DNA of 64,000 nt, taken from Silene conica (Eukaryota; Streptophyta; Magnoliopsida; Caryophyllales; Caryophyllaceae). This document shows positions 22,841 to 34,566 of this stretch, piece by piece. The position numbers and the translations under genes are program-made. Location of the stretch: the NCBI GenBank assembly GCA_029255685.2, contig CM055315.2, positions 56,453,181 through 56,517,180 on the forward strand, in the 5' to 3' direction. Below the pieces are notes generated by a model. That model worked only from the letters and a program-made list of their open reading frames with translations, ran no database searches and was not told the origin of the DNA. How positions within the stretch are numbered: position 1 is the first letter of the stretch; every line of letters begins with the position of its first letter.

Positions 22841-23634
22841 ATCTCCCACTTGTCCTCACAAGTGTGGATCACCGATTCTCTTGTTCTATTACATCATCTC
22901 CCACTCAATGCAAGGTGTCTTGCAGGTCGTACTTGCACGTGATCAAATCAATAGTGGTTTTTCTCGATATGGAGTGTAACTGATAGAGCGGAATTATCTA
23001 CCTTAGATAGTCTCCGAGCGTGGCCACGCATTTCCAGTTCACTACTCCTCGAGTGGCCTTGAGATTTAAGATAACCCTGACAAGGTTAGAACAATTCCTT
23101 TCCAACTTTCCTCCTTGGTCAACATCATCCATTGTGACCCAAAATATATCCATTTGACCCCTTTTACGGAAGATTGTAGAACATAAATTAAAGTCATTCT
23201 GAATAATGTCACCTCCAGAGCAACCAGTCTCTAGTCAAAGAATCGACTCATAAGAATATATATAGCAGCTCTTGCCACGACCAGGCTCCATTGAATTCTA
23301 AAGAACTCTATAAGCGGTCACTGCCCGACACAAGTGTACTTTACAGTTTGTCTATATGATCGACTAGTCATCCCTTATGACTCTATGGTGTATGAACTCA
23401 CCATCAATCGCATCATAATCTAGTCACTTCGAGACGTCACCTCATATAAGTGACTAGGGGCAATACTAAGTTAATCCAGTTCACTTGTACAGGGTTCAAC
23501 AATTGTCCTACAATCCTGTTGGATTTAACAAAGTATATATAAAATAAACAAGTTGTATAAAACTTTAAATGATGAACGAGATTATCTTATATGAACGCAA
23601 AAACAACATTTTTCATTTCATATCGCATAATCGG
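22841..23634 (-). mobile_element. C1 3' untranslated region and polypurine tract
   Basis: A GTGGGAGAT polypurine tract (minus strand) adjoins the LTR. The region shares ordered blocks with the same position in C2 and H, such as CTCCTCGAGTGGCC at 23045-23058. No ORF is conserved. Confidence 0.75.
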
Positions 23635-24613
23635 TTACACATTGGGTAAACTCTTAAGACCCATAGAACGAGCATGAGAATCAGCCACATTATCGTCTGT
23701 CCCAACCTTACATATCGCTATTTCCTTCCTATCAATGAAATCCCGAATTACATGATATTTTCTTGGTACATGTCTAGACTTATTATTAGACTTAGGCTCC
23801 TTAGCCTGAAAGACAGCACCACTATTATCACAGTACAGGGTGATAGGATCTTCAGCATTTGGAACTACCCTTAGTCCCTCGACAAATTGCCTTATCCATA
23901 CTGCCTCCTTAGCAGCCTCTGATGCTGCAATGTACTCTGCTTCCGTTGTAGAATCCGCAACGACTGGTTCTTTGAAGCTCTTCCAACTAATGGCACCACC
24001 ATTCAAGATAAAGACAAATCCAGCCTGGGATTTAAAATCGTCTTTATCTGTTTGGAAGCTTGCATCTGTGTAACCCTTTACACACAAATCTTCTTCCCCT
24101 CCAAACACTAAGTATGAATCCTTAGTTCTTCTCAAGTACTTAAGGATGTTCTTGACTGCAATCCAGTGACTTTCACCTTGATTTTCTTGATATCTACTAG
24201 TCATGCTCAAAGCATACGAGACATCAGGACGAGTGTTAGGATTTTTAGGATCTTCAAAACCCTCAGGTTGTATCATATACACATCCTCCTTTAAATGCCC
24301 ATTTAAGAAGGCGGTTTTGACATCCATTTGCCACACTTCATAGTCATGAAATGCGGCAATCGCTAACATTATCCTAATGGATCTTAGCATGGCTACCGGA
24401 GCAAAGGTTTCATCATAATGAAGACCTTGAACTTGGGAAAAACCCTTAGCTACTAGCCTAGCTTTATAGACATCATCATGTCCTTCTATGCCGTTCTTCA
24501 CCTTGAAGATCCACTTGCATTGGAGAGGTCTCATCTCCTTTGTCAAGTCTACCAAGTCCCATACTTGGTTTTGATGCATAGAATCCATCTCGGATACCAT
24601 GGCCTCATGCCAT
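23635..24613 (-). pseudogene. pol: C1 pol: RT and RNase H with internal deletions
   Basis: It joins in frame to the part at 33336 when C2 and one GCCAT copy are removed. The N-terminal RT blocks are present (PLQCKW, ARLVAKGF, QMDVKTAFLNG), but at about 24235 the frame jumps from DPKNPN to TRPDVSYAL. That skips about 172 residues relative to C2, including the catalytic YVDD. RNase H follows, with TDAS and the YCDNSGA block. Near 23675 a further short in-frame gap removes the usual DPLTK segment, leaving VADSHARSMG. It cannot encode an active reverse transcriptase. Confidence 0.85.
24609..24613. repeat. Target site duplication of C2, left copy (GCCAT)
   Basis: It is repeated at 33331-33335. 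Removing C2 and one copy restores the C1 reading frame exactly. Confidence 0.93.
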
Positions 24614-25613
24614 TGTGGGGAATAAAGCATGTATTCACCCTAAACTTGCAGGATTATAATGAAAAATACAGTTGTGTTTATAGTCATAAGATTAAAAGGA
24701 TAAGAAAAGAAGTACAACCTTTAGTCCTTGTGCGAAAGGCCTAAGAACAGGAATTAACACAAATTCCCTCCTATAACTTGCACCCAAGACTTAGAATGAG
24801 ACGTGGCCGCGTGTGCTAGAAATTCTCTCCAACTGCCTTGCAATATTAGGAGAGCTATTTAGGTTTTAGATGTGAGATCTGAGGTTTTGGGAGAAGAAAG
24901 CTCTCAAAACCCTAATTTTTCCTTGAGATTTGTTTAAACAGTGAAACAAGAGTCCCTGACATAAGGAGAGTCCTCCTCCTTATGTAGCTCTTTTGGCCGA
25001 AATTTTCAATAGGGTAGGAGTGGGCTTTCCACTCTTACCTTATTCTAATTTGTGATTCGACCCATTTAGCTAAACTTTATTCGCGGGTTTTGTTTATAAA
25101 TCGTATGCATGTTATCAGATATTAATGCAGTCGATGTATTAATAATGGTCTGATAAAATTACGATATTGTATAATTACCCAAATTAATATAACTGTTTAT
25201 ATTAATACGCGAATACAATATTTAATTAAATATAACCGTTTATATTTAATTTTACGAATTAATCATGCAATCCGTATTAGCTAAAATTATTTAATCCGTA
25301 TTAAATAATAATCTCAACATCTTATTGACTAATTTAATAGTCAATACCTCTGACTAACTGTTTAGTCATATCCGGCATAAATGTGATTGTATTTTCATAC
25401 CTTCACATCTCTCAAACGTGTCCTATAGGTGTGACGTATAGGGACCAGTTGATCACCGCCATCCGTATGACAATAACGTCAAACTTATCTAGCAAGCCAA
25501 CCGTTATTGATAAACGTGGATCAACTGGTAATAATACAAAAGTATGCCCTTGTGATCCTTAAAGAGATTTAATAAGTCATTGTACTTAATTGTCAAGGAC
25601 ACCAGCCCCAACA
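24614..25613 (-). repeat. C2 3' LTR
   Basis: It is 1000 bp. Against 32332-33330 the first 190 and last 230 bases are almost identical, while the stretch from about 24800 to 25390 has most of the mismatches. Confidence 0.92.
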
Positions 25614-26475
25614 ATCTCCCACTTGTCCGTACAAGGGTATGTGCAATGACGTTATCACACTACATGTGGAGGACACAAGCTCCAACAAACTCCCACTTGT
25701 CCGTACAAGTGTAGGTGCGATAACCGAATCTCATTTCCTTTTAAAATTTCTCCCACTCAATGTAAGACAATTGGCAAATCCGCATTCGCAAAGGTCGTAT
25801 CTCACAAGCGATCTGTATCAAGAGTGGTTTCCCCGACTAGAGAGTAACTTAACTGATAAAACGAATCTGTATTCGAGCATGGCCATGCATTTCAGTTACT
25901 ACTCCTCGAGTGGCCCTGAGAAATGATAAAATCCTGATAAGGGTTTGGATATTTCCCTCAACTCGAATCCTGCCGATATCGCCCAGCATGAAATAACCCA
26001 GAAAAAATCCTCTTGGCCCCTGTTACGGTGACCGTGGGAAAGAAACCAAAGTTACCCAAAATCTGTCTTAATCTCAAGAGACAGTTGAAGGTCAAAAGAC
26101 TCGACTCTAAGGAACACTATGGAGGTCCTATCCACGACCAGGCACCCAATGTTATAAAACATTTAGGACTCCATAACGCTGTCACGGGGTGTCCTACGAG
26201 ATATCCGTATAACTCGCCTTTGTGATTGGTCAGTCAGCCGCGTGACTTATGGCTCGTTGAACCCACCATCAACCAACGTCACAAAATGATTACCTGAGTT
26301 ATCAGCTCAAGTGGGTAATCAAGGACCAAAATGATGTAATGTTAATCAGTTCACTTTGTGGTGTTCAAAATTGGCGTACAATTCCACATGAAAAACAAAA
26401 CATTTTATATCATAACAATAAGGTTGAATAGAGTATACGAGAAAATGAATTATTACATGAATTCATAAAAGAGTA
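25614..26475 (-). mobile_element. C2 3' untranslated region with duplicated LTR/polypurine boundary
   Basis: The polypurine tract (plus: ATCTCCCACTTGTCCGTACA) adjoins the LTR. About 74 bp inward a second boundary-like copy occurs: CTCCAACA ending at 25687, then AACTCCCACTTGTCCGTACA. The rest shares ordered blocks with C1 and H, e.g. CTCCTCGAGTGGCC at 25902-25915. No gene is supported; the plus-strand 95-codon ORF here is not conserved. Confidence 0.75.
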
Positions 26476-29400
26476 CTACAACTTAGGAACACATCCAATT
26501 CCCATGGAATGAATGTGCCCTTCATGCTTATCACGTGGTAATGCTTTTGTGAGAGGATCAGCTATGTTGTCATCCGTAGCGATCTTATCAATTAAAATCT
26601 CTTTTTGCTCCACGTAATCTCTGATTAGATGAGCTTTCCGTTGTACATGCCTAGCCTTGTTGCTAGACTTATGCTCCTTAGCTTGGAAGATGGCACCTTT
26701 ATTATCACAATAAACGGTGATTGGGTCATTCGAACTAGGCACTACTGATAGTCCTTGTAAGAATTGACGCATCCATATTGCTTCCTTAGCTGCTTCCGAG
26801 GCGGCATAGTACTCGGACTCAGTCGTAGAATCTGCTGTAACACTCTGTTTAGAACTTTTCCAGCTGACAGCAGCGCCATTAAGAGTAAAAACGAATCCAG
26901 ACTGAGATTTCGAGTCATCTCGATCCGTTTGGAAGCTAGCATCTGCGTAACCCGTGGCGCAGAGCGTCGAGTCGCCTCCATAAGTCAATCCCCAATCTTT
27001 AGTCCTCCGTAGGTACTTAAGAATGTTTTTCACGGCCATCCAGTGTTGTTCACCTGGATGAGCTTGGAATCGACTTGTCATACTCAATGCATATGCAACG
27101 TCTGGACGTGTGCATATCATGGCATACATGATCGATCCTATTGCCGAAGCATAAGGAATCCGACTCATGCGCTCTTTCTCTTCCAATGTCTTAGCTTCTT
27201 GAGTTTTGCTCAAGTGAAACCCAGTAGTCATAGGAAGGAACCCTTTCTTGGAGTTCGTCATGCTGAATCTCTCTAGAATCTTATCTATATAAGACTCCTG
27301 ACTGAGAGACAACATCCGTCGTGATCTATCCCTGTAGATACGGATGCCCAAAATTCTTTGTGCCTCTCCCAGATCTTTCATCTGGAAATGGTTTTTCAAC
27401 CATGCTTTAACCGAAGATAAGAGAGGTATGTCATTCCCAATCAAGAGTATGTCATCGACATACAGTACTAGGAATACAATCTTGCTCCCACTCGACTTGA
27501 TATAGAGACATGGTTCCTCGACTGATCGAATGAACCCATTCTCTTTTATCACTTGGTCGAAGCGATGATTCCAACTCCGCGATGCTTGCTTAAGTCCATA
27601 GATGGAACGCTTAAGCTTGCAAACTTTCTTAGGATGTGCTGGATCGATAAAACCCTCGGGTTGTACCATGTACAACTCTTCCTCCAAATAACCGTTTAAG
27701 AAGGCGGTTTTAACGTCCATTTGCCATATTTCATAATCATGAAATGCGGCGATCGCTAAGATAATCCGAATGGAACGTAGCATGACTACGGGTGCAAAGA
27801 TCTCATCATAATGCAGGCCTGGCACTTGAGTGAAACCTTTAGCAACTAGTCTAGCCTTGTGGATATCTTGTTGTCCTTCCACGGCATGCTTTATCTTGTA
27901 AAGCCATTTGCATTGAAGGGGACGTACCTTTGCAGGTAGGTCCACAAGATCCCACTCGTTGTTCTCATACATGGAGTCCATCTCGGATTGCATGGCTTCT
28001 AGCCATAGCTTTGAGTCAGAACTGGTCATGGCACCTTTATAGGTTGTGGGTTCATTACCCTCTAGGAGTAAGACGTCATCTGTATCGTGTTCCTCGACCA
28101 TACCAATGTATCTGTCCGGTGGAATAGAGACTCTTCCCGACCTCCTAGGTTCCTCAGGAATATCTACCGCAGCCTCGGTTGAAGGAACTGTTTCCTCCAA
28201 TGGTTGCTCGGCAGTTGGTTCTTGAACCTCCGATAACTCGAAGGTTCTATTACTCGACTTGTTCTCGAGAAATTCTTTCTCTAAGAACGTCGCACTAGCC
28301 GCAACAAAAACACGTTGTTCGGTAGGCGAGTAGAAGTAATGACCAAAAGTTCCCTTTGGATAGCCTATAAAGTATGTCTTGACCGATCGCGGGCCGAGCT
28401 TATCCTCGTGTCTCCACTTGACATAAGCCTCGCAGCCCCAAACCCGTATAAAGGACAAGTTAGGGACCGTTCCCTTCCATAATTCGTATGGAGTCTTGTC
28501 AACAGCTTTAGACGGACTTCGGTTAAGTATTAGAGCGGCCGACAAAAGAGCATAGCCCCATAATTAATCAGGCACGACGGTGTGACTCATCATGGATCGA
28601 ACCATATCAAGTAGAGTTCGATTTCTCCGTTCGGACACACCATTTAATTGTGGTGTTCCAGGTGGAGTCAACTGTAGCACGATGCCACAGTCTTTGAGGT
28701 GTTGATCAAACTCGTGTGAAAGATACTCACCACCACGATCCGAACGTAGTGCTTTAATCTTTCTACCAAGCTGGTTCTGTACCCGATTCTGGTATTCTTT
28801 GAACTTGTCAAAGGATTCACTTTTATGTTTCATCAAGTAGACATAGCCATATCTACTCAAATCATCCGTGAAAGTGATGAAATACCTATAGCCTTCTCGT
28901 GCGTTGATCGACATAGGGCCACATACGTCGGTATGTATGAGTCCTAATAGGTCGGCAGCGCGCATTCCAACACCTTTGAAGGAAATACGAGTCATTTTGC
29001 CGATGAGACATGATTCACACGTGCCATATGATTCGAAATCAAAGGGCGAGATAGCTCCGTTCTGTATGAGCTGTTTTACGCGTTTCTCATTTATGTGTCC
29101 CATATGACAATGCCATAAGTAAGTTTGATCTTTGTCACCTGCCTTTAATCTTTTATTATTCACATGTAATATCTCGGTGGTTTGATCTAAAACATAAATT
29201 CCATTCATGGAAACTGCCTTGCCATAAATCATATTGTGTAAGGAGAAAATACAGCTATTATTCTCTATTACAAATGAAAAGCCGAGTTTGTCAAGCGCAG
29301 AAACTGAAATAATGTTTTTGGACAAACTAGGAACATAATAACCGTTATATAAAAATAACTCGAATCCACTTGGAAGCTGGATCACGTATGTTCCCTTCGA

Positions 29401-30507
29401 GACTGCAGCAACGCGTGCTCCATTCCCGACACGCAGGTCAACCTCACCCTTGATTAGGGGTTCTTGGTTTCGGAGGCCCTGCACATGATTACATAGATGA
29501 GAACCACAACCAGTATCAAGTACCCAAGTTCCGCAACTTGCGTGGTTAATCTCAATCATGTGAATAAAAGAAGAAGAAGACATACCAACAGGAGTAACGC
29601 GGCCTGCCTTAATGTCCTCGCGATACACGGGGCATGAGCGCCTCCAATGCCCAGTCTTGTGGCAATGGTGACATTCCATGCTAGTATCCTTGCTCTTAGT
29701 CTTGCCCTGTGAGTTGCTCGACTCACCTGGCCCACTCTTAGTAAATCCTGGTTTCTTGAACCTGGGCTTACCTACTGCTAGGTCGCCCTGAGCTTTATCC
29801 TTCCCTTTACCCTTTCCCTTACTGGAGATCATGAGAACATCCTGCTTCATGCTCCCACTTAATTTCAGATCCTTCTCAGTCTGTACGAGAAGGGAGTGGA
29901 GCTCATGAGGAGTCTTCTTCATGTCATTCATGTAATAGTTGGCCCTAAAAAGGGCGAACCCATCATGAAGTGAATGAAGCATTCGATCAACGATTATGTT
30001 CTCACTGATCTTGCAGTTTAGGGCCTCCAGTTTCTCGATATTCTCAATCATGTGAAGAATATGTGGGCTAACAGCTTGGCCCTTCTGGAGTTTCGCCTCA
30101 AAGAAGCGACAGGTATGCTCATAAGAAACGATTCTCGGAGCCTTTGAGAATTCGTTAGTGAGCGTGGTGAAAATCTTGTTTGCACCATGGGTTATGAAGC
30201 GTCTTTGCAAATTGGATTCCATTGCATAGATGAGTACGTTCTTTATCGCACCCGCTTCCATGACGAAGTCGCTATGAGCGCGAACTTCGTTAGCTCTAGC
30301 TCCAGTTCCTGGGTGTGGCGGAATGGGCTCAGTTAAGTACTTGAGCTTTCCGTCAGCAATGGCAGCATTCCGTAGTGCTGCCTCCCAGTCAGAGAAGTTT
30401 GACCCATCATTCCTCAGTCTAGTGGACTGATTCATGGAGTCCATGAAGGCCTTTAGCCAGGATTCACGTGCTAGCTTGGCACTTGGCATTGGGTCTTCAC
30501 CAGCCAT
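26476..30507 (-). pseudogene. gag-pol: C2 Gag-Pol polyprotein (one nonsense codon)
   Basis: This is a single frame of 1344 codons starting at ATG 30507 (MAGEDPMPS), broken only by TAA at 28564-28566 inside integrase. In order: a copia-type Gag with LHSLLVQTEKDLKLS, a CCHC zinc knuckle (CHHCHKTGHWRRSC, about 29700-29650), and an aspartic protease (WVLDTGCGSHLC). Then come the GAG-pre-integrase motif LWHCHMGHINEKRV, the integrase core (HTDVCGPM, LRSDRGGEY, LNGVSERRNRT), RT (QMDVKTAFLNG, LYVDDILLIGND) and RNase H (YADASFQTD, YCDNKGA, ADPLTKAL). Order PR, INT, RT, RH is diagnostic of Ty1/copia. All catalytic motifs I can check are intact, so the stop codon may be the only coding defect. Confidence 0.88.
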
Positions 30508-31858
30508 TTTAGTTATACAGCAGTTTTAATGAACGTGTTCTACACTGAAAAGAAGATAAAACAAAACCATATAAGCAACTTATTGTTGTGATTTAAGTCT
30601 ATTTTAAATTGAATTTAAACTCGTAGACTTATGCATTTATATAATTGATCTCCCTCAAGAATTATATAAATGATCCCAAGACTCAATTTCCGTATATTGA
30701 TAAGCCCACAGTTTGGCTAATTCCACCGTTGGAACTCTTGGTCGATAGATTTCTGTATATCCTATCTATTAGTCCATCTCAGTCACTAGATAGTATCGAG
30801 TGACCATGATGTTGAGATAAAATAAACCATCTGTTCCCACTTAACCGACGTAGAAGGGGTCATATTATGCCTACCGACGAAGAAGGGATTCATGGGAGGC
30901 TGATTTATAAAGACTAGTCTCAATTTTTGGTTATACGAGGAAGACCCCATCAACTTTTATTTATTCATATTAAGTGAACTAATATCTAGCATATGCGTGA
31001 ATGAATTAAATAAAGTGATGGCTTTGCAATTGACATGTGACATCTGTATTGTCACAGAAAACTAACGCGTAACCTCTACATGAGTCAGTTTTCAGGCATG
31101 ATATAGGTGGTTTGGTTTTAGGCGGAATATGATGCAAGCTATTATCGATGAAAGCATAAAGTGAAAGCAATAAACGTAAATAAAAAGTCCTAGTGTGGCC
31201 TATCCTACCAAAATAAACATAAAACAACTTGGAATCCAGCGTTGGACCCTAGAAGCTTGTCTTGATGTTCCATCTTGGTCCTTGCAGCGGGAGTGAGCAT
31301 CCGGTCTCCGTCTTGTCTTTGGTCTTCACAAAATTACTAATTTAGATTACAAAAGTAGTCCTAGATACATTCTAATTTAAATACAAAAGTAATTACATGG
31401 CAAAAACCCAAAACGGAGATTCAAGATCTCAAGATTACAAGCAAGACTATGTCCCATCATTACGGTGACACAATCTTCTAAGGCCACACTAAGTTACAAC
31501 CGTTTGCAAAAATTAAATACGTTATTGAAAGCATTCATTAGGCATTCAACAAGACGATAAATAAAATGCATCAACTAAATAAAATTCATACATGACATAA
31601 TACTGTTATTATGATTAATAAATTTTTACCAAACCACCTTTTAAGATTAAAATTATGTGACTATACCGCTTTAATCACCAATTTTAATAAACATATAATC
31701 CATTATTTTAAACTGTTTTAAAACAATATGTATCAAACGAGGGTGAACCGATTCACTAAATAATATACTATTTCCGTATACAGTATATTATTTTAAGCCA
31801 TGTGAAAATAAAACATGTTATTTTCGAAAATAAAAAAACGAGTCTGTTACAGGGGGGA

Positions 31859-31963
31859 GGTCGACCGACCTAAACATGTGGTCGACCGACCTCCAGCCGA
31901 AAAACGGAAAATTTCTGCAACAGTAAAATCGGTCGACCGACCTATCAATTAGGTCGACCGACC
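31859..31963. repeat. Two GGTCGACCGACC pairs with 21-bp pitch in the C2 leader
   Basis: Exact 12-mers at 31859, 31880, 31931 and 31952. Each pair is separated by 9 bases (TAAACATGT and TATCAATTA), so the spacers differ while their length does not. Confidence 0.93.
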
Positions 31964-32203
31964 AACATGCAGTAAAAACGAATTTCAGAAAACGCAAAAC
32001 GCTGCACTTTTTGAAATTAAAACAAGTTTTTACCTTTTAAACTTTGATTAAAACAAATAAATCAAAATTAACATCAACAAGGGTTCACATATTGTCAAGA
32101 ATATCGATTAATTAACAATATGTAAACAGGAATCGAAAATCAAGATCGAAAACTCACAAAGGAAACTGTTTTTAAAAAAAAAACAGAAAACTCACACAGG
32201 GGC

Positions 32204-32236
32204 GGTCGACCGACCGCTATAACTGGTCGACCGACC
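32204..32236. repeat. Third GGTCGACCGACC pair in the C2 leader
   Basis: Exact 12-mers at 32204-32215 and 32225-32236 with the 9-base spacer GCTATAACT. Confidence 0.93.
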
Positions 32237-32317
32237 GACACGGCGACAGAAACGAGATTTTTCAAAAACTTTTAAATAAACTTATGAAAAACACAAAAGT
32301 AAAATTTTCATGGCCTG

Positions 32318-32329
32318 GCTCTGACACCA
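32318..32329 (-). other. Primer binding site of C2 (tRNA-iMet type)
   Basis: The minus strand reads TGGTGTCAGAGC, one base from the usual TGGTATCAGAGC, 2 bp from the LTR. Confidence 0.85.
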
Positions 32330-32331
32330 CT

Positions 32332-33330
32332 TGTGGGGAATAAAGCATGTATTCACCCTAAACTTGCAGGATTATAATGAAAAATACAGTTGTGTTTATA
32401 GTCATAAGATTAAAAAGGATAAGAAAAGAAGTACAACCTTTAGTCCTTGTGCGAATGGCCTAAGAACAGGAATTAACACAAATTCCCTCCTATAACTTGC
32501 ACCCAAGACTTAGAATGAGACGTGGCCGCGTGTGCTAGAAATCCTCTCCAACTGCCTTGCAATATTGGGAGAGCTATTAAGGTTTTAGATGTGAGATCTG
32601 AGGTTTTGGGAGAAGAATGCTCTCAAAACCCTAATTTTCTTGAGAATTATTTAGTCAGTGCAACAACAGTCTTTTACATAAGGAGAAGTCTCCTCCTTAT
32701 ATACTACACTTGGCCGAAATATTTGAATAGGGTAAGGGTGGGCTTTCCACTCTTACCTTATTCTAATTCATGATTCGACCCATTTAGCTATAAGTTATTC
32801 GCGGGATTTTAATTATAAATCGTAACATGTTATCAGATATCAATACAGTCGATATATTAATAATGGTCTGACAAAATACGATATTGTATAATTACCCAAA
32901 TTAATATAACTGTTTATATTAATTCGCGAATACAATATTTAATTAAATATATAACCGTTTATATTTAATTTACGAATTAAACATGTAATCCGTATTAGCT
33001 AAAATTATTTAATCCGTATTAAATAATAATCTCAACATCTTATTGACTAATTTAATAGTCAATACCTCTGACTAACTGTTTAGTCTTCTCCGGCAAAATG
33101 TGACTGTATTTTCATACCTTCACATCTCTCAAACGTGTCCTATAGGTGTGACGTATAGGGACCAGTTGATCACCGCCATCCGTATGACAATAACGTCAAA
33201 CTTATCTAGCAAGCCAACCGTTATTGATAAACGTGGATCAACTGGTAATAATACAAAAGTATGCCCTTGTGATCCTTAAAGAGATTTAATAAGTCATTGT
33301 ACTTAATTGTCAAGGACACCAGCCCCAACA
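32332..33330 (-). repeat. C2 5' LTR
   Basis: It is 999 bp, ends CCCCAACA, and is followed by the GCCAT duplication at 33331-33335. It contains the conserved U3 block with ACCAGTTGATC (33161-33171) and GATCAACTGGT (33236-33246). Confidence 0.92.
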
Positions 33331-33335
33331 GCCAT
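33331..33335. repeat. Target site duplication of C2, right copy (GCCAT)
   Basis: It matches 24609-24613. Confidence 0.93.
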
Positions 33336-34566
33336 TTGATGGAGTCGGGACTAGAGATTGCAGCTTTGTAAGTGGTAGGCTCGTCACTTTCCAAAAGTAA
33401 AACGTCTAGGCTACCATCTTCCTCAATCAGTCCAACATACTATCAGGTTGATGTGGGACCCTACTCGACCTCCTGGGTGGAATAGGTACCGAAGTGGATG
33501 AAGAAGGAACATCTTCATCTGTCTCAGCTTCAGTTTGTGGCTCTTGAACTTCTCGAACTTCATTAAGTTCAAAATTTCTCCCACTCTGTCTCTTAGAAAT
33601 AAACTCCATTTCTAAGAAGACAGCCTCAGAAGACACAAACACTTTGTTTTCTTGAGGTTTGTAGAAGTGGTAGCCACGTGAGGTGGTTGGATAACCAACA
33701 AATATGCATTTTTCGGATCTTGGTGCGAGTTTGTCATCATTTTTAGATTTGACATAAGCATCGCACCCCCATATCTTCATATAGGATAAGTTAGGAACTT
33801 TTCCTTTCCACATCTCATATGGAGTCTTATCGGTCGCTTTCGTTGGACTATTGTTCAACGATTTGATGGCGGTGAGGATCGCAAATCCCCAAAATGAATT
33901 GGGTAAATCAGTTTGGCTCATCATTGATCGGACCATATCCAATAAGGTTCGATTCCTCCTTTCAGCCACACCATTAAGTTGTGGTGTTCCTGGAGGTGAA
34001 AGTTGTGACACAATGCCACACTCCTTTAGATGTGAATCAAATTCATTACTAAGATATTCTCCACCACGATCGGATCGTAATGTTTTAATCTTCCTGTCGA
34101 GTTGGTTCTCTACTTCATTCTGAAATTCTTTAAATTTCGTAAAAGCTTCACTCTTATGCTTCATTAAGTAGATATACCCATACCTACTTAAATCATCGGT
34201 GAAGGTGATGAAATAGTCATAATTGCCTCTAGCGGTGATTGATAGTGGTCCGCATACATCCGTATGTATTAGTCCCAATAACCCACTGGCTCGTGTCCCT
34301 TTACCACTAAAGGGATTACGAGTCATCTTTCCTAGAAGGCAAGCTTCGCATGTACCATAAGATTCATATTCGAATGGTTTAATTATGTTGGTCTTTACCA
34401 ATCTTTTAATGCGATTTTCATTTATGTGACCAAGTCGACAATGCCAAACATATGATTCATTTGGATCACTTGTTTTAATCCTTTTGTTATTAACGTTGTA
34501 GACATTATTAGACGAGTCGGTAGTTTCCAAAAACATAGATTCCATTAATAGAATTGGCACGGCCAA
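33336..34566 (-). pseudogene. pol: C1 pol: integrase and linker to RT
   Basis: The frame from 34566 holds the GAG-pre-integrase motif (YVWHCRLGHINENRIK), the integrase core (HTDVCGPLS, LRSDRGGEY, LNGVAERRNRT) and an acidic linker. It stops at 33427 because one base appears to be missing near 33440. The correct frame then resumes through the DEPTTYKAAI block to the C2 insertion point. The apparent start at 34566 is internal; the real upstream continuation is in the frame of the next feature. Confidence 0.83.

Larger units (their letters stand above)
30508..32317 (-). mobile_element. C2 5' leader
   Basis: A 1.8-kb AT-rich untranslated leader lies between the primer site and gag. It carries three GGTCGACCGACC pairs (31859-31891, 31931-31963, 32204-32236). 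No ORF is supported. Confidence 0.8.
24614..33330 (-). mobile_element. Element C2: nearly intact Ty1/copia retrotransposon
   Basis: The LTRs are 24614-25613 and 32332-33330 (TGTGGGG to CCCAACA on plus), with a primer site, a 4-kb polyprotein frame with one stop codon, and GCCAT duplication. The LTRs differ at about 50 positions, concentrated in the middle, which conflicts with the nesting order (see findings). Confidence 0.93.

Noticed and set aside
25639..25926. Plus-strand 95-codon ORF as an antisense gene of C2
   Set aside because: C1 and H have no matching ORF in the corresponding region.
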